A stretch of DNA of 64,000 nt. Origin: Mariniblastus sp. Its GTDB lineage: Bacteria; Planctomycetota; Planctomycetia; Pirellulales; Pirellulaceae. The DNA is taken from the NCBI GenBank assembly GCA_011523945.1, contig WTFU01000164.1, positions 1 to 64,000 on the forward strand. Reading direction: 5' to 3'. Shown one piece after another: positions 52,156-60,207 of the stretch (within the stretch, counting starts at the first letter, position 1; every line of letters starts with the position of its first letter). Both the position numbers and the translations under genes were made by a program. The notes beneath the pieces are model-generated. The model made no database searches and had not been told where the DNA came from. It was given only the letters and a program-made list of their open reading frames with translations.

Positions 52156-54149
52156 TAGGCGGCCTCCTCAAGTTGAAGGTTTCTCATTCGGCGGTAATCA
52201 GGGCAGCGAGACAGGAGTTGTTCGTGAGTTCCACAGTCAACAATCTGGCCTTCTCGCATGATCATGATTTTGTCTGCGAGTTCGAGTGTTGACATGCGGT
52301 GAGTGATCAGAACCGTGGTGCGACCTTGGATGAATTCGGCGAGCGTTTCATGGATTAGCTTTTCACTCTCCGGATCAATCTGACTTGTGGCTTCGTCAAG
52401 AATTAGGATTTCGGGGTCTTTAAGAATCGCACGAGCCAGTGAAATTCGTTGACGTTGGCCGCCGGATAGTTTGCCGCCGTGTTCACCCATCATCGAGTCG
52501 TATCCGAATTCCATCTGGGAAATAAACTCGTGCGCATGTGCTTTTTGGGCGGCGGCGACAATTTCTTCGTGAGTTGCCTCTGGTTTGGCGTAGGCAATGT
52601 TCTGCGTGATCGAATCGTTGAAAAGCATGGTTTGTTGTGTGACGTAGCCAATCTTTTGTCGCAGCGATTTCACGGCGTAGTTGCGAATGTCCTGACCGCC
52701 GATGCGAACTTGACCGTCAGCTTCAAAGAATCGGGGAATCAAATTTATCAATGTGCTTTTTCCGCAACCGTTATGTCCGAGAACGGCCAGGGAAGTGCCA
52801 GCAGGGATATGTTCGCTGATTCCACGTAGGATTGGCTGTTCGGGTTCATACTCAAAATGAACGTTGCAAAATTCAATCTCAAGTTTTCCTGTTGGGATTT
52901 CAGTCGGCGATTCCGGATCTTGAATGGCGGGAACCTGATCAATGAGAGGGAAGACTCGGTCAGCGGCGACAACGCCTCCTTGAATCATGTTGTAGACGTC
53001 GGCCATCTTTCGCAGGGGGTCCGCGATGCCGATTAAAAATCCGAAAAACATCATGAGACTGCCGAATCCCATCGGGGCATCGCACATGCGGATTCCGAAT
53101 AGATAATTCGTCGAGTTGAGTACCAGGTACCCGCCGGCGAGGACGCTGAGGGAGATCATGCTGACGCCGAGCAGTTCATTGTTGATTCTCGAAAGTGCAC
53201 CAAAAACCGAAATGCGCATCGACTTTTTGTAAACATCATTGGCAACCAGATCGAATCGTTTGCGCTCGTTGTCTTCATTCGTGAAAGCTTTAACAACACG
53301 CATGTAGGTTAAGGCTTGGTAAAGACGGTTAAGCAGTTTGGCTGAGTCTTCCATCGCCCGCTTGTTTGCACGTTTGGTTACCTGTGCCAGTTTCAGCATG
53401 AGGTAGCCTGCGATTGGACAGATAAGCAGTGAGAATAGTAGCAATCGCCAATTCACCCATGCCGCTCCAACCAGGCAGCCTGTCATTTTGAGTGGTTCGC
53501 GAATCGTCTTGCCAAAGAGTGTTGTAATGGCCTGACAAATTGCCCCGGTTTCCCCGCGGATCCGGCTGATTAAATCTCCGGTTCCTTTGACACCTAGTTC
53601 CGAGGCTTCCATGTCAAGCACGTTTTGAAAGACGCGGTTTTGCATATCCAGCATCGTTCGCTGACCGACCCGCGCAACGGAAACCATACTGCCCATCAAG
53701 AACAATCCGCGAAGCACGGTGCCGATAAACATCAGAGCCATTAAATAGGCGAGCGTCGTGAATGGTTTGGCTGGCGCGTATTTTTTAATGTATGGTGCCA
53801 GTTTGGCTCGACCTGCGCTGCGAGTTTCCTGGATTTGAATGTCATAAAGATTCGCACTTATTTGGCTTTGGATTTTCGATGTTTCAGTCGGATCCGGATT
53901 ATCGCTTAGGCGGGCTTCGAGTTCTCGAATGCTATTTTGGCTGTTGGCGATTAATTGTTGGGATTCAACATCTTCATCAGCAACCCATTGATGAAGTGAT
54001 TTGCCTTTAATGACTATTTCGACAAACGGATAAACGGCGCCGAGGTTGAGTGACCATAAAACCGCGACCATCGCACTGCAAAAAAAAGAGGCGAGCAAAG
54101 ACCAGCGGTATTTGAGCGTCATCCGTAACGCTCGGTTGAGATTTTTCAT
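52155..54149 (-). CDS. MsbA-like ABC exporter
   Basis: This 664-residue half-transporter fuses a six-helix type I exporter domain to an ATPase. The ATPase motifs are Walker A GHNGCGKST, Q-loop YVTQQTML, signature LSGGQRQRISLARA, Walker B ILILDEATSQID and H-loop THRMS. It is about 80 residues longer than E. coli MsbA because the loop between the first two membrane helices is expanded to about 85 residues of charged, helix-forming sequence (around residues 40-125). Substrates of this type are lipid A core or other lipid-linked glycans, flipped across the inner membrane. The protein ends LQLEEAA. It is coupled to kdsD by a one-base overlap, and lies 247 bp downstream of pseI. Confidence 0.88.
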   Translation of the reverse strand: MKNLNRALRMTLKYRWSLLASFFCSAMVAVLWSLNLGAVYPFVEIVIKGKSLHQWVADEDVESQQLIANSQNSIRELEARLSDNPDPTETSKIQSQISANLYDIQIQETRSAGRAKLAPYIKKYAPAKPFTTLAYLMALMFIGTVLRGLFLMGSMVSVARVGQRTMLDMQNRVFQNVLDMEASELGVKGTGDLISRIRGETGAICQAITTLFGKTIREPLKMTGCLVGAAWVNWRLLLFSLLICPIAGYLMLKLAQVTKRANKRAMEDSAKLLNRLYQALTYMRVVKAFTNEDNERKRFDLVANDVYKKSMRISVFGALSRINNELLGVSMISLSVLAGGYLVLNSTNYLFGIRMCDAPMGFGSLMMFFGFLIGIADPLRKMADVYNMIQGGVVAADRVFPLIDQVPAIQDPESPTEIPTGKLEIEFCNVHFEYEPEQPILRGISEHIPAGTSLAVLGHNGCGKSTLINLIPRFFEADGQVRIGGQDIRNYAVKSLRQKIGYVTQQTMLFNDSITQNIAYAKPEATHEEIVAAAQKAHAHEFISQMEFGYDSMMGEHGGKLSGGQRQRISLARAILKDPEILILDEATSQIDPESEKLIHETLAEFIQGRTTVLITHRMSTLELADKIMIMREGQIVDCGTHEQLLSRCPDYRRMRNLQLEEAA

Positions 54150-54396
54150 GATGCCTATTTGAAAAAATGCTTCCTTGCAAATGCTCGGCCGCCGTTGCTA
54201 GCGATGGAAAGACGAGCGTCATTAAACTTAAACGTTTTGCGCTGATTCTCAAACGTCAATCAAATCCGCTAGCCATTGCCGAATGCGAGAATTGCCAATC
54301 AGTGAATTGGCGTGGGGAAGCGCTCGCGGGCTTATGGGCCTGCGTTAAGGAGTTTGGGGTAAAGCAATCAAGCGTCGACGTCCATGCTCTATCAAT

Positions 54397-55455
54397 CTAG
54401 TCGACGTGTTGCCAGTTTAGTGGAGTTCCACGCGGAATTTGCTGAGAGGCAGTGGCTGATAGCACTTTGTCCAGATGGACCGGTTCCAGACCTTTGCCGG
54501 GGCGGAGTGAGCGGACGTTTTCGAGGGTAAACTTTTCACCTTGCTCGATATCCTCGACGGCAAACAGGGAACGCCGGAAGGCAAGGTTGTTCTCGTCGCT
54601 TTCGGTGGGGCCGTAATTTACTTTTCCCATAGCCTTCTCGGTGGTTCGAATCGCGTCAACCATCTCAGCAAACTCGGAAGGCTCTAATGAAAATGAACTA
54701 TCAGGGCCTTTTTCAGATCGAGAGAGAGTAAGGTGCTTTTCGATTATGGATCCGCCCAATGCGACGGAGGTGATCGAGGAGTGGTGGTCGAGGGTGTGGT
54801 CGGAAAGTCCAACGGGCAGTTGGAAGCGGGACGCGAGATCCGGGAGCGTCCGCAGGTTCATTGATTCTGGAGGAGCGGGGTACGCGCTGGTGCATTTCAG
54901 CAATGCAATTTCGTTGCAGCCGTTACTCCGCAGCGTGGCCACAGCTTGTTCAATTTCTTCGAGTGTTGCCATTCCGGTGGAGACGATGACGGGGCGGCCA
55001 GTGGCTGCGACTTCCCGCAGAAGCGGCACGTCAATAATTTCAAACGAAGCAATTTTGTAAGCCGGGACATCAAGTGCTTCAAGGAATTCAACCGCGGACG
55101 CATCGAACGGGCTTGAAAAAAGATCCATTCCAAGCTGGTTCGTGATCGACTTTAATTCGGCATGCCATTCCCAGGGGGTGGACGCTTTTTTGTAAAGTTC
55201 GTAAAAACTCTTGCCGTCCCAAACGGTGCCGCCCTGGATCTTGAAATGGGCTTGGTGCGAATCGAGTGTCAGCGTGTCGGCGGTATAAGTTTGGAGTTTT
55301 ACGGCGTCGGCTCCCGCGCGATGAGCCTCACGGATAATTTCCACAGCACGGTCAAATGACTGATGATGGTTTGCCGACAGTTCAGCGATGATGTATGTGG
55401 GTTCGTTTTCGCCAATTAGTCGGCCATTGATTTGGATGTTCTTTGGGGAGTCCAT
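54397..55455 (-). CDS. pseI: Pseudaminic acid synthase
   Basis: The enzyme condenses 2,4-diacetamido-2,4,6-trideoxy-L-altrose with phosphoenolpyruvate to give pseudaminic acid. The 352-residue protein has the NeuB-type TIM barrel. YIIAELSANHHQSFD near residue 21 is the form seen in PseI, not NeuB. It is followed by AGADAVKLQTY, MDLFSSPFD, PAYKIASFEIID, VSTGMATLEEIE, LKCTSAYPAP and GLSDHT. A C-terminal SAF antifreeze-like domain (about 290-352) closes the active site. Its neighbours supply every preceding step, which supports the Pse assignment over sialic or legionaminic acid. It follows the pseG-pseH fusion by 67 bp. Confidence 0.93.
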   Translation of the reverse strand: MDSPKNIQINGRLIGENEPTYIIAELSANHHQSFDRAVEIIREAHRAGADAVKLQTYTADTLTLDSHQAHFKIQGGTVWDGKSFYELYKKASTPWEWHAELKSITNQLGMDLFSSPFDASAVEFLEALDVPAYKIASFEIIDVPLLREVAATGRPVIVSTGMATLEEIEQAVATLRSNGCNEIALLKCTSAYPAPPESMNLRTLPDLASRFQLPVGLSDHTLDHHSSITSVALGGSIIEKHLTLSRSEKGPDSSFSLEPSEFAEMVDAIRTTEKAMGKVNYGPTESDENNLAFRRSLFAVEDIEQGEKFTLENVRSLRPGKGLEPVHLDKVLSATASQQIPRGTPLNWQHVD

Positions 55456-55522
55456 CGATTAGCTTTTGAACGAAAGTATGAAAGGGATTTAAAGGTCGTT
55501 TGCCGTGTGTTCTAGGATTGAT

Positions 55523-57088
55523 TCAGGCCGCTTTATTAGCGGTTTCCCTGGAGGTTCGGAGTGGGATTTCCGAAGGACGTTGCAATTCAAATTGAAGAGC
55601 CATTTGTCCGTGAACGATTGCCGGTTGAATTCCGGAAAATCCTGCGGCCCGAAGAGCTTTTTCTGAAGCAATATTTCCCGGTCTAATTTGAGCGACGATG
55701 CTAAAGTGATTGGATTGGCGAAACAGTTTCTCAGAGGCTTGGCTAATGATCGCGGTCCCTACCCCCCTGCCCCGTTTCGAGTGATCGACAATGACGCTTA
55801 TTTTGGCCGATCTTTGGTTTTCGAGTTCTTCCAGGCACGCGTATCCGATTGCAGTTCCATCAGTGTTTTCAAAAATCCAATAGTGTTTGTTGAGGGACGC
55901 AAGTCTTGTTTGAAATTCGTGGGCAAACTCATCAGGCGTTTGATCGGAGCTTGCTAGGGCAACAGATTTCACTTCGGGATCGTTGTGCCAACGCCAGATG
56001 GTGGGGGAATCTTGAGCGATGGCGGGTCGCAATGTGAGGTTGCCGGTTTTCATGGTGCGAACCACACGTTTGGCACCAAGTCCGTCCACTTGGCGCTGCC
56101 CAATTTCGGATATCGCCTGTCTTTGTTCCGGATTTTCAATTAGCCGCTTTATATGTTGCTTGAGTTCCTGGCGGCAAGACGCTTCGCTCTGTCCATGCAA
56201 TCCGAGTGCTGGTTGGTTCGCGGGGGCGTACACGCGTGGTGGTTGCCGATTGAGATCGATGATGACCGTTGGGATTCCAAAGAAAGCGAGCTGGTAGGCA
56301 GCGGAGCTCGAAGAGATGGCGAGGTCAATTCGAGGAAGCAGTTGTTGCACTCGATCCCGATTGCGATGAATTCTCAAATTGAGTTTAGCTTGCCTCTTGA
56401 ACTGATTTAGTTCAGCTGCGTGAGAGTAGCGAGACCCAATTACGCAGTCCACAACAACCCTCTTTTTTTCTAAATCAGAAATAGACTGTAGTGTCTTGAG
56501 GGTCCAGTTTTCTTGATCGTTCTCGCCGAGGGATACAAGGATTTTCCTTGCTTCCCTGGGGGATCGTCTGGGGGTGGGGAGCGAGAATTCCACTGGCAAA
56601 GCAAATTTATCTAGCAAAGCAAACTCCGGCCCGCTCAATGAAATGCAATGCGCTTGATGGCGGTTAGTCACCGGACTGGTCGACTTTGCGGTTTGGTCCA
56701 AAACGATGTCCGCAAGTTCGGCATTGTTTGATACGTTTTCGCCAATCAGCAGTAATTTCGATTGTGCCTGCTTGAGGGGAGCGAGATAGTTTTTGAAAAA
56801 CCGGTCACCGTCAAGAATGATCCAGTCTGGATGCATTGTGGCAGCGATCCGTTTCGTTTCATCCGCATCGGCTTGGTCGCATTCGGAGTGTTTAAGCGGA
56901 ATGAATTGAAAATGCTCGGAGGCGATTTTTTTGAGAAGTCCCCGGGGGAGCATGCCGCAGGCAAACGTTGCGGTTCCACCTGAGTTTTTCCACTCTCTCG
57001 CAATGGAAAGGGAGCGAGTGACATGCCCGGTTCCGATGGTAGGCCCGGCATCAGCGCGAATCAAAAGTTTGGGTCGATTGATGGGCAT
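55523..57088 (-). CDS. pseG: Fused PseG nucleotide-sugar hydrolase and PseH N-acetyltransferase
   Basis: This 521-residue protein joins two steps of pseudaminate synthesis. Residues 1-340 match PseG, the UDP-sugar hydrolase with a GT-B-like fold: LLIRADAGPTIGTGHVTRSL, WIILDGDRF, a nucleotide-binding part around ISSSSAAYQLAFFGIP, and LNRQPP. Residues about 345-505 are a GNAT domain (LTLRPAIAQDSPTIWRWHNDPEVK; acetyl-CoA loop RGRGVGTAII; RPGNIASEKALRAAGF), fitting PseH, which acetylates the 4-amino group before hydrolysis. PseH must act first, so the domain order is opposite to the reaction order. ATG 57088 lies 13 bases after the pseF stop. The protein ends RETANKAA. Confidence 0.9.
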   Translation of the reverse strand: MPINRPKLLIRADAGPTIGTGHVTRSLSIAREWKNSGGTATFACGMLPRGLLKKIASEHFQFIPLKHSECDQADADETKRIAATMHPDWIILDGDRFFKNYLAPLKQAQSKLLLIGENVSNNAELADIVLDQTAKSTSPVTNRHQAHCISLSGPEFALLDKFALPVEFSLPTPRRSPREARKILVSLGENDQENWTLKTLQSISDLEKKRVVVDCVIGSRYSHAAELNQFKRQAKLNLRIHRNRDRVQQLLPRIDLAISSSSAAYQLAFFGIPTVIIDLNRQPPRVYAPANQPALGLHGQSEASCRQELKQHIKRLIENPEQRQAISEIGQRQVDGLGAKRVVRTMKTGNLTLRPAIAQDSPTIWRWHNDPEVKSVALASSDQTPDEFAHEFQTRLASLNKHYWIFENTDGTAIGYACLEELENQRSAKISVIVDHSKRGRGVGTAIISQASEKLFRQSNHFSIVAQIRPGNIASEKALRAAGFSGIQPAIVHGQMALQFELQRPSEIPLRTSRETANKAA

Positions 57089-57101
57089 AAATACGTAGTC
57101 A

Positions 57102-57827
57102 CTAAGCAATTTTCTGCAAACAGTGGCGGTTGATCTCGATCCATTCCGGATGGATTTCATAGGCCTCGATGATTTGTTTCCAGTCGAACGTTGAATCACC
57201 AAAATGGCGGTATATTTCCGAGGCGAGTTGGAGGTCCTCTTCGGTGTCCACGGTCCAGCGAAGGTGTGACCAGTCCACCGTTCCAGCGAGCGAAGCGATG
57301 TTGAATTTTTTAGGGTTTTGGTAAGCGTACAGGGTTACGTGCTCGCGATATCTTTCTGATTGAGCGAGACGATCCATTCGACTAAGCGTTCGGCGAGTCA
57401 TCGCCTCGCAATCAAGGCCGCGAGGGTATGTGCGACAAGGGTGAAAGTTGGTGGCGTAGTCGATATTTGGGGCAGAGTTCATCAAGTCGACGGTTTGATC
57501 AACAATCTGGGGGTCGATAAGCGGGCAGTCGGATGTAATTCTGACAATTTGATCCGCGTCGTATTTTTCCGCGGCCTCGACATAACGCGAGAGGACATCG
57601 TTCTCACTTCCGGCATGAAAGTTCCATTGCCGTTGCTGGCAGAATTCAATCAACTCACGATCGGCTGATTCAGTGGTTGTTGCGATGACGAGTTGATCGA
57701 TGGTTTTGCAGTCACCCAGACGCTGCATCACGCATTCAAGCATTGTTTTGCCTCCGAGTGAACGGAGGACTTTACTTGGAAGTCGTGTGCTTCCAAGGCG
57801 AGCTTGAATGATGGCAACGGTTTTCAT
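57102..57827 (-). CDS. pseF: SpsF-type cytidylyltransferase, presumed CMP-pseudaminate synthase
   Basis: The 241-residue protein has the nucleotidyltransferase start VAIIQARLGSTRLPSKVL, then GSENDVLSRYVEAAEKY, IVRITSDCPLIDP and RWTVDTEEDLQL. This pattern belongs to the SpsF family of spore-coat and surface-polysaccharide cytidylyltransferases, not to the NeuA-like PseF of Campylobacter. In this locus it is the only candidate to activate pseudaminic acid with CTP, so I give the role symbol pseF. It starts four bases after the pseC stop and ends 13 bases before pseG. Confidence 0.82.
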   Translation of the reverse strand: MKTVAIIQARLGSTRLPSKVLRSLGGKTMLECVMQRLGDCKTIDQLVIATTTESADRELIEFCQQRQWNFHAGSENDVLSRYVEAAEKYDADQIVRITSDCPLIDPQIVDQTVDLMNSAPNIDYATNFHPCRTYPRGLDCEAMTRRTLSRMDRLAQSERYREHVTLYAYQNPKKFNIASLAGTVDWSHLRWTVDTEEDLQLASEIYRHFGDSTFDWKQIIEAYEIHPEWIEINRHCLQKIA

Positions 57828-57831
57828 TGAG

Positions 57832-59001
57832 CTATGCGGCTTTCGAGATTGGGTTGGGTTTGGCTTGGGGGATCGCTTGTAGTTGCATGACCACCTCTCG
57901 CACGTTTTCTTCTCTCATTAATGGGAAAATAGGAAGTGAGAGGATTTCCTGATAGACGCGTTCTGCGACTGGGCAACGACCCGTTTGATCGCCAAAGCGA
58001 TTGATGTAATAAGGGTGCTGGTAAACGGGTTGATAATGGACATTAACACCAATTTTTCGTGCTCGAAGCTGCTCGAAAGCCTGGTCCCGTGAGAGGCCTG
58101 TGGATTTTTGATCCCAACGAATCACAAACAGATGGTGAGCGTGTTCGATTCCAGATCGCGTTTGGAGCGGATTGACGTGCGGGATTGATTCAAGGAGCGA
58201 TCGATAAAAACGTGCGATGTCATTTCTGCGTCGGGTGAAGCGGCTAAGTTTAGCCAATTGAGATAGTCCAAGCGCGCATTGAAGATCGGTCAATCGGTAG
58301 TTGAATCCAAGCGATTCCATTGCATACTGGTGCTGCTGACTCGATTCTCGTTGGCGGTGGTCAGTGGTGATTCCATGATTTCGGAATTCTTTTAATGTCG
58401 TTGCGGCGAGGAGATCGTTGGTCGTTACCATTCCGCCTTCGGCAGACGTAATTTGTTTAATGGGATGAAAGCTGAAACAGGTAAAGTCTGCGAGACTGCC
58501 GACTCGGTTGGAGCCTATTGCGGCACCGAGTGAATGGCATGCATCAGAGATTAGTACGAGGTTGTGTTGGTCTGCGAGGGCGCGTAGTGCCTCGTAGTCA
58601 CACGGCTGACCGGCATAATCCATCGCCACAATGGCTTTGGTGTTGGGGGTGATTTTCCTCGCGACATCTGCTGGGTCGAGTAATAGCGTGTCCGGATCGA
58701 CGTCCGCAAAAACAGGCCTCGCATTCTGGTATAAAACGGCATTGGAAGTTGCAACAAAGGTAATGGCCGGAACGATCACTTCCTCATTCGCTTCGACACC
58801 AATTCCGGCAGCGTGCATCGCGGCATGCAAGGCTGCGGTACCGCTGCTGAACGAAACTGCCTGTTGTGTGCCAACGGTCTGAGCGAAGGTTGTTTCGAAG
58901 GTCGTAACCAACGGACCGGTTGTTAGCCAGTCGGATTGCAACGCATTCACAACGGCTTCGATATCGTCTTTTTCAATCGTCTGTTTTCCGTAGGGCAACA
59001 T
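57832..59001 (-). CDS. pseC: UDP-4-amino-4,6-dideoxy-N-acetyl-L-altrosamine transaminase
   Basis: This PLP-dependent DegT/DnrJ/EryC1 aminotransferase acts after the 4,6-dehydratase, adding a 4-amino group from glutamate. The 389-residue protein has GPLVTTFETTFAQ, SFSSGTAALHAAMHAAGIG, EEVIVPAITFVATSNAVLY, ISDACHSLGAA, and the PLP lysine in SFHPIKQITSAEGGMV. Near the end is the family's HHLFVIRWDQ and VHYQPVYQHPYY. The length is typical. It lies ten bases after pseB and four before pseF, so this is a tight operon. The C-terminus is NPISKAA. Confidence 0.94.
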   Translation of the reverse strand: MLPYGKQTIEKDDIEAVVNALQSDWLTTGPLVTTFETTFAQTVGTQQAVSFSSGTAALHAAMHAAGIGVEANEEVIVPAITFVATSNAVLYQNARPVFADVDPDTLLLDPADVARKITPNTKAIVAMDYAGQPCDYEALRALADQHNLVLISDACHSLGAAIGSNRVGSLADFTCFSFHPIKQITSAEGGMVTTNDLLAATTLKEFRNHGITTDHRQRESSQQHQYAMESLGFNYRLTDLQCALGLSQLAKLSRFTRRRNDIARFYRSLLESIPHVNPLQTRSGIEHAHHLFVIRWDQKSTGLSRDQAFEQLRARKIGVNVHYQPVYQHPYYINRFGDQTGRCPVAERVYQEILSLPIFPLMREENVREVVMQLQAIPQAKPNPISKAA

Positions 59002-59011
59002 AGACGGGTCC

Positions 59012-60055
59012 TCAAGCTGCGTGTTGTGGGGCTAGTGTTGGTTCGGTCTTTGGTTGATCCATTTCCATTGCAATCATCGTTCGAAGTTGATCAATCGTGA
59101 GCCAAGCTTCATTGTTGTCGCTCGAATAGCTGAAGCCGTCGCGGCATTGAATTCCTTCCTCGATATAGCGAGGTGGAGTGGTCGACCAGCTTCGAAAGGT
59201 GGGTTGAATAATGAAATGGTCGCTGAATTCTAAAGTGTTTCTCGCGTCATCCGCTGGGATCATGCATTCATGAAGTTTTTCGCCCGGTCGAATGCCGATG
59301 ACTTTGGTTTCGCAGGTCGAGTCGACGGCGGTTGCGATGTCCAGCACAGTAGTGCTTGGAATTTTTGGGACGAACACTTCGCCCCCTTCCATGCGAGTGA
59401 ACGCTTTGACGACGAGATTGACTGCTTCTTGAAGGGTGATGATAAACCGAGTCATTTTGGGGTCGGTAATCGGCAGCACTCCGGTTTTCGCCTGTTTTTG
59501 AAAGAAGGGGACGACTGAACCATTGCTACCCCAGACGTTCCCGTAACGAACAACTGAAAAACGAGTACCTGTCTCACCGGCAAGGGAATTGGCAGCGATG
59601 AATAGTTTGTCGCTGCACAATTTGGTTGCACCGTAGAGGTTGACCGGAATGGCGGCTTTGTCAGTCGAAAGCGCGACGACTTTTTCGACACCGCAATCAA
59701 GTGCTGCATTTATGACATTCTCAGCGCCACCGATGTTGGTGCGAATGCATTCTTGAGGGTTGTATTCTGCAATGTCGACATGCTTCATTGCCGCAGCGTG
59801 AATTACAAAATCTACTCCTTTGAATGCACGACGTAGTCGCGCCTCATCCCGTACATCCCCGATGAAGTAACGGATTTGTGGGTATTTGTCGGTAGGGAAT
59901 AAATTGCGACGCATGTCGACATGTTTTTGCTCGTCACGGCTAAAGATGATGAGCCGTTTCACGTCAGAATTTTCGAGCAAGAATTTTGCGCACTTTTTCC
60001 CGAAAGAACCCGTGCCGCCAGTGATAAGTACAGTTTTGTTTTTTAGCCAGAACAT
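59012..60055 (-). CDS. pseB: UDP-N-acetylglucosamine 4,6-dehydratase (inverting)
   Basis: This is the first step of the pathway: it dehydrates UDP-GlcNAc and inverts C5. The 347-residue SDR-type protein has the NADP motif TGGTGSFG (11-18), FSRDEQKH, GDVRDEARL and HAAAMKHVDIAEYNP. The active-site segment is LSTDKAAIPVNLYGATK, where the catalytic residues are D-K rather than the D-E of retaining enzymes. RYGNVWGSNGSVVPFF and RPGEKLHE complete the match. AAAGGA lies six bases before ATG 60055, and a hairpin abuts it. The protein ends LAPQHAA. Confidence 0.95.
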   Translation of the reverse strand: MFWLKNKTVLITGGTGSFGKKCAKFLLENSDVKRLIIFSRDEQKHVDMRRNLFPTDKYPQIRYFIGDVRDEARLRRAFKGVDFVIHAAAMKHVDIAEYNPQECIRTNIGGAENVINAALDCGVEKVVALSTDKAAIPVNLYGATKLCSDKLFIAANSLAGETGTRFSVVRYGNVWGSNGSVVPFFQKQAKTGVLPITDPKMTRFIITLQEAVNLVVKAFTRMEGGEVFVPKIPSTTVLDIATAVDSTCETKVIGIRPGEKLHECMIPADDARNTLEFSDHFIIQPTFRSWSTTPPRYIEEGIQCRDGFSYSSDNNEAWLTIDQLRTMIAMEMDQPKTEPTLAPQHAA

Positions 60056-60061
60056 CCGTGT

Positions 60062-60106
60062 TCCTTTGGGAGTGGGTCGATACTTCTTATTAAGCTATCC
60101 CACTCC
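60062..60106 (-). promoter_or_regulatory. Hairpin adjoining the pseB ribosome-binding site
   Basis: On the minus strand, GGAGTGGG (60099-60106) can pair with CCCACTCC (60069-60076) across a 22-nt AU-rich loop. The Shine-Dalgarno AAAGGA (60062-60067) begins one base after the stem. A stable stem here could hinder or expose the ribosome site. There is no T-run, so it is not a terminator. Confidence 0.5.
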
Positions 60107-60207
60107 TCTAAAATCTCCAATACGAATCAGGACGCGAAGATTTCTATTGGCTGGCACAGGTTCGCTGGCACGTTATTCCCGCATTGAAGCTGGCTGAGCT
60201 TGCATAC

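Noticed and set aside
54167-54400. Plus-strand 77-codon frame between pseI and the MsbA-like gene
   Set aside because: No domain and no ribosome site; it ends antisense to pseI. The 247-bp gap is better read as intergenic.
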